64,000 bases of DNA. It comes from Chondrus crispus. Lineage: Eukaryota > Rhodophyta > Florideophyceae > Gigartinales > Gigartinaceae. Shown in pieces: positions 22,818 to 32,300 of this stretch (its first letter is position 1; every line of letters begins with the position of its first letter). Both the position numbers and the translations under genes were made by a program. Location: NCBI RefSeq assembly GCF_000350225.1, contig NW_005179191.1, positions 50,463 through 114,462 of the forward strand. The letters run 5' to 3'. Below the pieces are notes generated by a model. The model saw nothing but the letters and a program-made list of their open reading frames with translations. It ran no database searches and was not told where the DNA came from.

Positions 22818-24560
22818 CTATGCCCCAAGGGATTTTCCCTTTGGAAGGGAGGTGACAAGCCGAGCTAGAACTCGCAAGTCGTCTAGGGACGCCCCCTGGA
22901 GAGCTTCTCCCTCCACACCATGAGCCATGAGAAGGCGATGGTAAACGGCAGCAGTAGAGGTATTTTCTTTGGGAATTGTGGACGATGGAGGAACCGAGGT
23001 AGGGGCGAGGAGGGGACCCTCAGGTGAAGGGGAAGCCGGACGTGGGGTAGCATCCCCGTTCGACGGAGGCGCTCCCCGGATTGAAATGGTTTCCGTCGAG
23101 CAGCTCGCAGGAGGAAGCTCCACGCACACAGGGGCCTCAGACGCGAAGGGACGGACCGGTGCAGGAAGAGGGGAACTTGGAGCAGGAGGTCGAGAGCACA
23201 TCTCAGGCTCTCGAGGATCCACGTTCACAACAGTGACAGCGTTGGGGATTGGTGGATAATTTCCGAAACGGCGGCTCATATGGGCCTCCCAGGCAGAACA
23301 GAGGGAGGAGGACTAGGGGTTGATCCACACGTATTCGACGGCAGCTGGATGATTTCTACAAGGGTAAAAAGAGGGTCGCTGGCGTGAAAAGGACCGAGAC
23401 GAATTTTGTGGAGGAACGCAATCCCACTCTACCGTCTCGATCAGGTCGAGGAGGACGTGCACTTCACGGTCCACATCGGACCCGTCAAGGGGGACAGAAA
23501 AATCGAGGAGACGCATCTGTTCGCGGAGTTTCGAAGGGAGGTGCCACAAGCGCCGACAGTCGAAAACTTCCCACAGGAGGGTAGCGGCGACTTTCACGCA
23601 CCACTCCGTGAGAAACACAGTCCACAGCCCGTGCTGCGGATCGCGTAAATGACTGCCGTAATATGTCCGGACGGGCCCTAACTCAGCCCAGAAACCCTGA
23701 CATACCTCGTATTGACTCCACCAGGAAGGGGTTCGTTGGTATCGATTGGTGTAGTGCTGTCTCGAAATTTCACGGGCCTCAATCATCTGGTACGCCACGA
23801 AGTACCCAGTGTCCGATCGGACCCGACGTTCAAAGCGTACAGTATTTTGGAAAAAGAAAATACCTCCGCGCTTCGTATGACGAAAGTTTGTGGGAAGAAT
23901 GGCTTGGGTCCAAAACATGGCGTCGGTCGTGACGGTGCGTTGGTTGCGCCACAGTCGGTCCGCCTCGCACACGGGGTCACCGAAGGTACAGTCGATGATG
24001 TTTTCGAGGTAGAGTTGTTCCCCCTCCGTACGAAATTGCCAAGTGTCGCAGTGGTAACATGAAGGTATGAGGGCGTCGGCCATTGGAATCTCGATCCGAG
24101 CGAGCACAGCGTCCATGAAGCGCCGGGATAAGGAAGAGCGACCGCGCGGGGAGGAGTGACGTAGGATAGAGATGGGTATAGCGATGCGGTTGCGCCAATC
24201 AAAGGTGGGCATGGCCTGCAAAGGGAGGTTACCGGGCAACATGCCCGCGTCGTCGGCAAAATTGTTTTCAATGCCTTCAAGGTCGCGGATGCCCACAGAG
24301 GAGAACCATTGAGCAGAATCGAACAGGGATTCGTTATCGCGCATGGTTTTGTTCTGCAGCTCCTCGAGCGAAGGATGACGGCGGGCTACCCAAGAGGAAT
24401 GGTAGCCCGGATGGAATCCGGGTTCGGTAGGGTTGGTAACAGGGGGTAGACAGGGTATGGAAGGAAGACCCCGGGGCACTTCGGATTTGCGAGGAAAGCC
24501 CACACCCGGACGTTTACGGGCGGCACTATCGTCCGAGTGTTCCGACGGAGAAGGAAGCAT
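22818..24560 (-). pseudogene. E2 antisense accessory gene, about 580 codons, one nonsense codon
   Basis: Starts at ATG 24560-24558, opposite in sense to gag-pol, and ends at 22818. The frame is continuous except for one TAG at 23315-23313 (CAG to TAG would explain it). The first 415 residues look globular: a Ser/Pro-rich N-terminus, then RNRIAIPISILRHSS, CYHCDTWQFRTEGEQLYLENI, WSQYEVCQGFWAEL, DPQHGLWTVFLTEW and LLDLIETVEWDCVPP. The last 150 residues are Pro/Ser-rich and end in a helical block LDDLRVLARLVTSLPKGK. Most of these blocks recur in the E1 antisense gene at the same place in the element. I recognise no domain. Its position suggests an accessory or regulatory role, for example antisense control; that is inference. 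Confidence 0.8.
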
Positions 24561-24671
24561 GGTATTTTCGTCTTACCCTTGCCAGAACGCCGCGCAGAGT
24601 GATTGACGGTTGGGAAACACGGTAAGAGACGGCAGGAGATTATACGATGGCTTGGCGCTGTACAAGGGCGC

Positions 24672-24685
24672 TCAGAAGGGGGATA
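24672..24685 (+). other. E2 polypurine tract
   Basis: CAGAAGGGGGATA-type tract directly before TGTAG of the 3' LTR at 24686; the expected plus-strand priming site. Confidence 0.75.
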
Positions 24686-25744
24686 TGTAGTGCAATAATG
24701 GGCTCTACATGGGGGTGGAACGAAAGGAAAATAATTGGATATGACAAGTAGTCCGGGTTGGGGGACACACGTGTGAATAATTGCACAGTTTTAATTTTTA
24801 ATTATTTAATTTAGTTAATTAGTTGGCATTAATTTTGCTGACATTAGATTCGATCTGGGATCTAGCGCCGCAAGCTACTGTAGTTGCTCCGGCTAGGCAA
24901 TATATACCTTAGCCCGCTGACCACCAAGTCAGTAAAGGTAACCCGAGTTGCCGGAGTTAGATCTCGCCTTCGTCGAAGACCGCTTCCGTTCACGCGACGT
25001 GCTTCACTTCTGCACTGCTAACGACATCCTCTATTGCGCGGGGTCCCCTTTCCTTATCCTTTTACCCTTTTCTATCTCTAATTCCTATCCTTTTCTTTCT
25101 CCACCTCTATTTTTCCCTTACTTGTGTTGGTTCCATTGGAGTCGGTCGCGACCGATCCGGTGTGGGTGTGATTCCCATCGGGCTGCGCGTAGGTGGTAGC
25201 GCTGCTAAGGTGTCCTGTTCCGTCGGAAGGCTGTTGCAACGACGCCTCCTTCGAAGGTCTTCTCATACAAGACAGTGTTGGTACCACCAACCGCGATTGC
25301 GATCGCATTGGTGTCGGTGTTTTGCCATCGAGCAACACGTTGGTCGTAGCGTTGCTACACAGTTACGTTCCCGTGGGGTAGTGCTAATCGAGCCACCGTC
25401 GAAGACCTTGAATGATACGCAAGGGGCTGAAGACGCTCGTCGAGCATTGGCCTTACAACCCAGCGAACCGCGGTTACATTCTCGTACACAAGCCCAACCC
25501 GCACTCGCCGAGCACTGAAGTCTTCACAAGCCTCTACCACCATTATCCTCCCGGGCCGGGCATCTTTCCTTAACACCCCCGTCGGAGTGGAGCTACCGTG
25601 GGCCGCAAGCTCACACAAGGGGAAAGGGAGTCTCGAACGCTCCGTAGTGCGTGTCATTGGCAGTGGTTGTTTCTGTTGCTGTTTTTCTTCTTTTTGTTTG
25701 ACCGTCGGACTGTGTTCGCGACCTGCCAGGCACATTGCACTACA
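24686..25744 (+). mobile_element. E2 3' LTR
   Basis: 1059 bp, near-identical to 10496-11558 with scattered single-base differences and small indels. Ends ATTGCACTACA. Its last base abuts the region with the pogo-type transposase start at 25805. Confidence 0.92.
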
Positions 25745-25804
25745 TTTTCATCCCCATCCCTACGTCCACGGTCTCCCCAAGAGACATAAAAACCCCTGCT
25801 TACC

Positions 25805-27660
25805 ATGGCTCCCTCTCAGGCTTCCGCCCAACGACAACTTCAGGCTTTGCTTAATGCTTTAGATGCCTTCGAGACTGGCTTGTTACTCGCAGACGGGGCG
25901 GGACGTGTGGGCATGGCTCGTAGCACGTTCTACTACAAATACCACCATCGATCAACCGTAATAAAAAACTCAACCACCAGCCCACATTCCTTCGCACCCA
26001 ATTTACAGAGAATGAAGAAGCAACCATTGTATCTCTCTGTCTTCAGCCTTCGGACAAAGGTCACCCGCTCAGCATTTCTGAGATTAAAGATGCCGCAGAG
26101 ATCATCATCTCCATGATGTCTCATGAACGTCGTGCGTCACTTCGCTTCGTTAATGGTCGCCCAGGCGAAAAATGGGTGAAAAGATTTAGGAAGCGAATTA
26201 TGAAGAAGATTTTTATCGGGGGACCTTCACGGCAAGAAGCGGAGGGGTGGTCAGCCACAAACGCAACAGCCTTGGCGACACACATTGCGTCGGTTGAGCA
26301 CATTACTAAGACAAACAATATCCTACCTTCACACATAGCAAATCTCGGCGGAACAGGAGTCACCCCTAATCGCGATACGAAGGGAAAGCTCACAGGAAAA
26401 GTGGCAATCAGGAGAAGCATGCGGGCGATGGGTGGTAAGAATCAAATGAGATCGGCACATTTCAAGAATGTGGGCCGTGTGACAATGATGCCTGTTGTGT
26501 TTGCAGATGGCGGGTGCGGGCGAACTTTGTTTGTAGTACAGGCGCGGACGTTATCCTACCGAATTGTTCACGTTAATGGTGTGCGTGCGACTCAGTCTTT
26601 CGCAGATTGTTTGCCGAGCGGCAGCTACATTTCTACTCGCGAAGATGTGGCAGGGGTTGACAAATTCGGTTTCGAGAGATGGGCAAGCGACTTTGGTCTG
26701 GAATGTCGATCGAAAACGAGACATGGTCAGAAAGTCAATTTACTGTATGATGGGTATAGAAGTCACATGAGCTTAAAAGCCCATGAGATACTGAAGAGGA
26801 ACAATATAATTGCGTATGCGCTACCGTCACACACAAGTGCAACTACACAGCCCTTGGAAGTTTCAGTGTTTAATTCTTTTAAACATTTGATGCGAAAGAG
26901 TATTACCGCTGCCGCCAAGTCTGTCGATGGTACCAATTACGACCTCTTTGACCTTTGCATTTTTATGCGTGACGCGTATGAACGGGCGTTTACAAGGGAA
27001 AACATGCTGTCTGCCTTTGAGATGACAGGAATTAATCCAATTGGTGCCGGGGATTTGCTGTCCGTCCCCCGTCCTGTCTCGAAAGGGCACCATCTACAAT
27101 GGCCAGTGTTGAGTCATTGGCGTCATTGTTAGTAGAGAAGAGACGTAGTATTCGAAGGGGTATGCTTTTACAAGTTCCTCTGTTACGGCGCGGGTTTGCG
27201 GATACCAGTACTGGTTTAAATTTAACTAGTGAGGCTGCCATGAACATGGTGAGACAGAAGGAAGCTCTTGAGAGAGATGGTGAGACAGAAGGAAGCTCTT
27301 GAGAGAGCGAAGAAGGCACGGGAAAGTCTAAAAAAGAGTAGCCAAGAGCAGAAGTGGTTAACGGTGTATGAGGCAAAGCGACGTCAGCGCATACAATTTG
27401 AACTGGATGCCTTACACTATCGTGTGCGCGTTTATGAACAGGCTTTCAAGCTACCGCGCTCGATGAAGGAGCGTCGCGTTTTCGCACGGCAGCGGGCGCA
27501 AAAAGGAGAGTTACGTCGCTGGAAAGGAGCAGAGCATGAGGAATTCGGCCTGATGAGGGTTCTCTACACTTGGTTGATGCGTGCTTCTGCGTTTGTAGAG
27601 CAAAATGCGGTACTGTATGAGATAAAATTGATTGGCTGTGAGATATCCTGTTTCATTTGA
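25805..27660 (+). pseudogene. pogo/Tigger-type DDE transposase, broken
   Basis: ATG at 25805, with ATAAAA at 25788-25793 upstream. N-terminal helix-turn-helix in frame 2 (MARSTFYYKY) shifts near 25940-25955 to frame 1: QFTENEEATIVSLC and EKWVKRFRKR are the CENP-B-like DNA-binding domain. The DDE core 26113-27100 contains LLYDGYRSHMS, LPSHTSATTQPLEVSVF and MTGINPI, the usual pogo ending of the catalytic core (LPxHTSxxxQPLDVxVF). The frame is lost again near the C-run 27066-27070. The basic C-terminal coiled tail is cut by a 31-bp tandem duplication at 27246-27307 and ends at 27660. Such enzymes cut and paste at TA. No terminal inverted repeats were found. Confidence 0.85.
27246..27307. repeat. 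31-bp tandem duplication in the pogo C-terminal tail
   Basis: Two perfect copies (27246-27276 and 27277-27307), each starting ATGGTGAGACAGAAGGAAGC. The length is not a multiple of three, so the duplication itself breaks the frame. Confidence 0.95.
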
Positions 27661-28003
27661 GGGGCCGACCCATGGGCTTTTCGACATCTCTTTTCACACG
27701 AATTCAAGCGTTTGGGCGGCGGTTCCAGGCGAAGCCTGCAATGTAATTGGTGCTGGGATGGATGGGAAGTGGTGTTTGGAACCAGCTCTCGAAGAGCGGC
27801 ATCCAAAAGCCGTTTGTAAAGTATTTAGTTATTTAAATTTATGAAATCATTTCAATGGGAGGGCTGGTACTGTTACGCCGCGACCCCAGTGCACGACAGT
27901 ATCCGATTTTGTGCGCGAAAAATCCCCGCGAATGCTAATTTCCGTGTCTGTCTGTCTGTGTGTTTGTGTATGTGTGTTCGTGCGCTCCCGCACGGGTTCT
28001 CAT

Positions 28004-28121
28004 TGGCGCACGGGGGCGCTGCGGCGACAAGTGGCGGCCACGTGCGGGGCGGCCTGGCCGCATGGCGCACGGGGGCGCTGCGGCGACAAGTGGCGGCCAC
28101 GTGCAGGGCGGCCTGGCCGCA
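28004..28121. repeat. 59-bp tandem duplication, two copies
   Basis: Copies at 28004-28062 and 28063-28121. Each holds GGCGCACGGGGGCGCTGCGG, GACAAGTGGCGGCCACGTGC and GGCGGCCTGGCCGCA. The same GGCGGCCTGGCC core forms the hairpin at 28216 and recurs near 34376-34410, after the Helitron. Confidence 0.85.
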
Positions 28122-28215
28122 GGCCACGCGGCCACGCGGACACGTGTAGAAAGCGGCGGGGCCGTGATTTAATTTCATTTTTTACTACAGTAACAAGTGT
28201 ACTGTGCGGACTGGG

Positions 28216-28242
28216 GGCGGCCTGGCCGCAGGCCAGGCCGCC
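28216..28242. repeat. G/C-rich hairpin upstream of the zinc-finger gene
   Basis: GGCGGCCTGGCC and its exact complement around GCA. A related but weaker fold (GGCGGCCT...AGGCCGTC) lies at 34376-34410. Together they bracket the zinc-finger gene and the Helitron gene and could be terminal structures of a mobile unit. Confidence 0.7.
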
Positions 28243-28393
28243 ACTGGGACACGTGGCTACCACGGGCACCAATGCGGCACTACAGTAGTTTACGAATTTA
28301 AATTTAACACTACAGTAGAGTAAAAATAATAATACAGCCCCGATCCGCTTCGCGTTCGCTAGCGATCCCGGCGCACACCGTCTACGCGAAATC

Positions 28394-29119
28394 AGTAAGT
28401 TACTAACTGTCCTCTTTGCTACGGCCGGCTTGCCGCCCGCGGTATTAGAGCGCACGCGAACGCTTACTGACATTTGACGGTGTGTGTTTTTTTACGCAGT
28501 GTCTACGCAAGAAGAGAGAGAAGAACTACGCCGCGCGCGCCGCGCCGCGACCCCGATCCGCCTCGATTTCGGCGATTCCCCGCCAGCGACCACACGTGTC
28601 ACAGTCCTACAACCAGCTCCTCCGCGCGCGCCCGCCGCACGTGTACCGCGCGCGCCGCCCCCACGTGTGCCACGGCTCCTACGCGCCCCTGCGCCAGCAC
28701 CCGCACCACGTGTACCACGCGCTCCGGTCCCACGTGTTATACGTTTGCCCCCGCCTATCATTCCTACATTTCGTGGGCTACGTGTGCCACGTGCAATCGA
28801 GCGGCCGCGTGCGCGCGCGTTGCCAGCTGCACGTGTGCAACGTGCAATCGAGCGTCCGCGTGCGCGCGCGTTCCCAGCTGTCAGTGCTGTGTTGCGGAGT
28901 GTGCCCGTGTACACGTGTGACATCTGCAACTTTCATTGCACGCGCGCGGTACTGTGGGACGGGCATGCGCATACCGAGGGGCACGTGGCTCAAGTGATTC
29001 AAGCGGGCCGCACATTCCGCTGCGAGGTGTGTACGTGCACAGTGGCAAGTGCCCACGACTTTAGGCGACACCTGGCGGGCAAGAAGCACAAGAGGAAGCT
29101 CCAATCGATCACGGGATAG
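28394..29119 (+). CDS. Paired C2H2 (U1/zf-met type) zinc-finger protein, 206 aa, intron in start codon
   Basis: The long frame at 28500-29119 has no usable ATG. An intron 28395-28499 (GTAAGTTACTAAC ... CTTACTGAC ... TTTTTTTACGCAG) joins A28394 to TG28500 and makes ATG in frame (MSTQEEREELRRARR). The middle is a Pro/Arg/Ala-rich low-complexity stretch of repeated RVPRAP units (about residues 35-135). The C-terminus has two fingers with identical spacing CX2CX12HX5H: CDIC...H...H at 28918-28986 and CEVC...H...H at 29021-29089, followed by a basic tail (KHKRKL). This spacing is that of U1-type or zf-met fingers, which bind RNA or nucleic acid. It lies 195 bp upstream of the Helitron gene on the same strand, so it may be an accessory or captured gene. 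Confidence 0.72.
28395..28499 (+). other. Probable spliceosomal intron splitting the start codon
   Basis: Donor GTAAGT, a branch-like CTTACTGAC 26-35 bases before the end, a T-run and acceptor CAG. Splicing joins A with TG to form the only in-frame ATG of the zinc-finger gene. Length 105 bp. Confidence 0.65.
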
Positions 29120-29313
29120 TACAAGACAATAAAGGCCCTACTGTTACTTCTTTTGCTAAGTGCTCTCGCGGACGACCTAGCTGGCTGACGTTGCGTTTAG
29201 ACCTTTGAGGACTGCTTGCTACGACTCATAGCGATCTACAACGGACCCCTCGCACTTGCGTCAACCCTAGCTGCACTTGCTGAGATACCACTAGCGCGCT
29301 GGGCATAACACAA

Positions 29314-32300
29314 ATGGCGGTACCAGCAGATGAAGACGTAGCAGAAGCAAGAAGGCAGCAAAGAAACGCGCGTACAAGGGCAAGGAGAGCGCAAGAGTCG
29401 GAATCTGAAGCTCAAGCACGTCGTGAGGCAGGTCGAGCTCGGGCGAGAATCCGGAGGGGACAACACACCGAATCTGAGGCTCAAGCGCGTCGCCAAACCG
29501 CCCGGGAACGTACTGCAGCACGAAGAGCAGCAGAGACTTCTGAGCAGCGCGAAGAGCGTCTTCGTCGAAACAGGGAGAGAACCAGGGCGCGCAGAGCCGG
29601 TCAATCACGGACAGAGGGTCCCAGAGAGTCTCCAAAGCTCCGAGCAGCAACGGAACGTGCCAGAGCCTCGAATCGAGCATCTATGCAACGCACGAGACAG
29701 GCTGAGAGCACTCCTGACCGCATAACTCGATTGGAGGCATCTCGTGTCTCAATGCAACAGAGAAGAGCTGACGCGACAACCCCAGAGAGACATGAGCGTC
29801 AAGACTCAAACCGAAGATCCACAGAAGCAGCTAGAGCGGAAGAAAATACCCCCCTCCGAGATGCACGGCGCGAAGCGGATCGCAATGCGACACGAGGACC
29901 TAGAGCCGAGGAAATTACTCCTGCTCGTGAGGCGCGGCGAGACCTTGACCGTCTATCCACCCAACGATCAAGGGATGCACAAGACACACCGACTCGGAAT
30001 GCCCGGCAACGATCCGACGGCCAGGCTCGAACGGCTTCTCGGCAGCTCTTCCCCCCACTACCCGAATCCTCGCTTTCGTATCGCGATCTCGGCATGGTCC
30101 ATATTGAGTGTTCGCACTGCAAAGCTCTGCATTTCGTCCAAGAACGCATCGTGAGCAGCTCTGCCGCAAGGCCCATGTTTTCCACATGCTGTGGGAAGGG
30201 GAAGCTGTCACTGCCCCTTCTCACCGACCCGCCAGCTCTTCTGCGCTCTCTTCTCATCGATGATACTCCAAGGGCCCGCCGCTTCCGTAAAAACATTCGA
30301 GCATACAATTCAGCGCTGTCTATGGCGTCCGTGGTCGCCAAATGGGTGAAAAGAGGGCCCGGTACTTCCAATTTTAACCCCACAATGACGATGCAGGGCG
30401 AGATGTACCATTACATGGGTCCCATGATGCCATCCGAGGGGCGGGCGCCTTCCTTTGCTTCCGTTTACATTCACGACACTGACTACGGTACTCAAACGCG
30501 CACAAGGCTTGGCGGAGCCTCTACACGACTGGAAGACACACTGTTAATGCAACTGACGCACATGCTGCACGAATGCAACCCCTACGTGCAGACTGTTCTC
30601 AGTATGCGAGAATGGGCTCAATCCCCTCAACCCAACACTCCAGCCCCGTACCAGATGGTCATCCATGCCGACCGCAGGCCAAGTCATGAGCACGTGCGCC
30701 GGTACAATGGTCCCGAAGCTTCTGAAGTGGCAGCATTGGTCCCTGGAAATGAAGACGGAGAGATTGGGCGAAGAGATATCGTCGTGCGCAGGCGAGGGAC
30801 TCTGAACAGTAACGGGAACGAAGTGCTGGATCCGATTTCAGTCAGTCATCGTGCATACGATCCGTTGAGTTACGTGCTTTTGTTCCCGAACGGTAGAGAT
30901 GGATGGTATCCAGAGCTTCGATTCTCCAGTGATGACGACGGCAGACGTACCAAGATTACTCCGATGATGTACTACGGATGGCATTTGTTCGAAAGAGCAG
31001 GCGAGTTCAGCACAATCTTGCACGCAGCGCGACTCTTTCAGCAATACTTGGTTGACCAGTTCTGCAAAGTGGAGGCAGAAAGGCTTTCGTATCTCCGCCA
31101 CAACCAGACACAGCTTCGAGCCGCCGACTACACCTCACTGCGCGACAGCCTAGGAGACTCCGGTCGTGCTGAAGATGAAGCCGATGCCGTGCGTGCGGGA
31201 CGACTGTTCATTCTCCCTTCCACGTACATTGGAGGTGACCGCTACATGAGGCAGCAGATGCACGACATCATTGCTATATCGAACCAAATTGGCCACCCGG
31301 ACATCTTCCTCACTATGACATGCAATCCAAGCTGGCCGGAGATCACAAGACCCCTACTGCCGAACCAAACGCCTCAGGACAGACCGGACCTGTGCGCACG
31401 TGTGTTTCGTCTGAAAATGAAAGATCTCATTTCCTTGGTCATCAACGAGGAAGTATTCGGAACCGTCGTTGCCCATGTACGAGTCATCGAATTTCAAAAA
31501 CGCGGTCTTCCCCACGCTCACGTTGTATTTTTCCTAGATGAAGTCTCCAAGAATGATCTGCGTACTCCCGAAAACGTCGACCGCATTATCTCTGCCGAGA
31601 TCCCGTCTGCCCAAGATCCAGAACTCCAAGAGGTCGTGCTCAAGCATATGATTCACAATCCATGTGGAGAACGCAATCCAACAGCCGTGTGCATGGGCGA
31701 GCAGTACTGCAGGAAAGGGTTTCCGAAATCGTTCAAACACGAAACCAGCCAGTCCGACAGTGAGTACTACATCACGTACCGCAGAAGGTCCCCCTCTGCA
31801 GGTGGCGTCTCCATCGAGCGACCCTCCCGTGTTGGCCGACGACAGCAATCCGTCGTGGTCGACAACTCCTGGGTCGTTCCCCACAGTCCTCTGCTTCTAC
31901 GATCATTCGCTTGCCATTTGAATGTGGAACTCTGCGTGTCACGCGTTGGCGGAATCAAGTACCTCTTCAAGTATGTTTGCAAGGGACAAGACCGAGTGAC
32001 CATGGAAATCACTGCCGAGAACGAGTGCCACGACGAGATCTCCAACTTCCAAGATGCCAGATACGTTTCGGCATCGGAGGCCGCATGGAGGTTATTCTCC
32101 TTTGACATTGTAGATCGCAATCCTCCAGTGGTCAGACTTACGGTGCATCTGCCCAACCACCATACAGTATACTTTGAGGAAGGGCGAGAGCAGGAGGCGG
32201 CGCTTCGACCAGCATCAGGTACGAAGCTGACCGAGTGGTTTAAAGCCAACGAGAAGTACCCAAGCGCGAGGCATCTTCGGTACCACAAGTTTCCAAGGTA

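Larger units (their letters stand above)
10496..25744 (+). mobile_element. E2: 15.2-kb Ty3/gypsy chromovirus with paired 1.06-kb LTRs
   Basis: 5' LTR 10496-11558 and 3' LTR 24686-25744 are near-identical and each ends in an 11-bp inverted repeat TGTAGTGCAAT...ATTGCACTACA. Inside: primer-binding site 11563, gag 11721-14024, protease-RT-RNase H 14207-16774, integrase and chromodomain to 18492, a 4.3-kb region without intact genes, an antisense gene 24560-22818, and a purine tract before the 3' LTR. The bases flanking the outer LTR ends (TCTCC before, TTTTC after) do not match, so there is no visible target-site duplication. The copy is inactive through nonsense codons and frameshifts. Confidence 0.92.
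27661..28393. other. Spacer with TG-rich microsatellite and G/C repeats
   Basis: No convincing gene. Holds a TGTC/TG-rich stretch (about 27944-27982), a 59-bp tandem duplication (28004-28121) and a 27-bp hairpin (28216-28242). Its last part, rich in CTACAGTA motifs, may be the upstream region of the zinc-finger gene. Confidence 0.5.
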
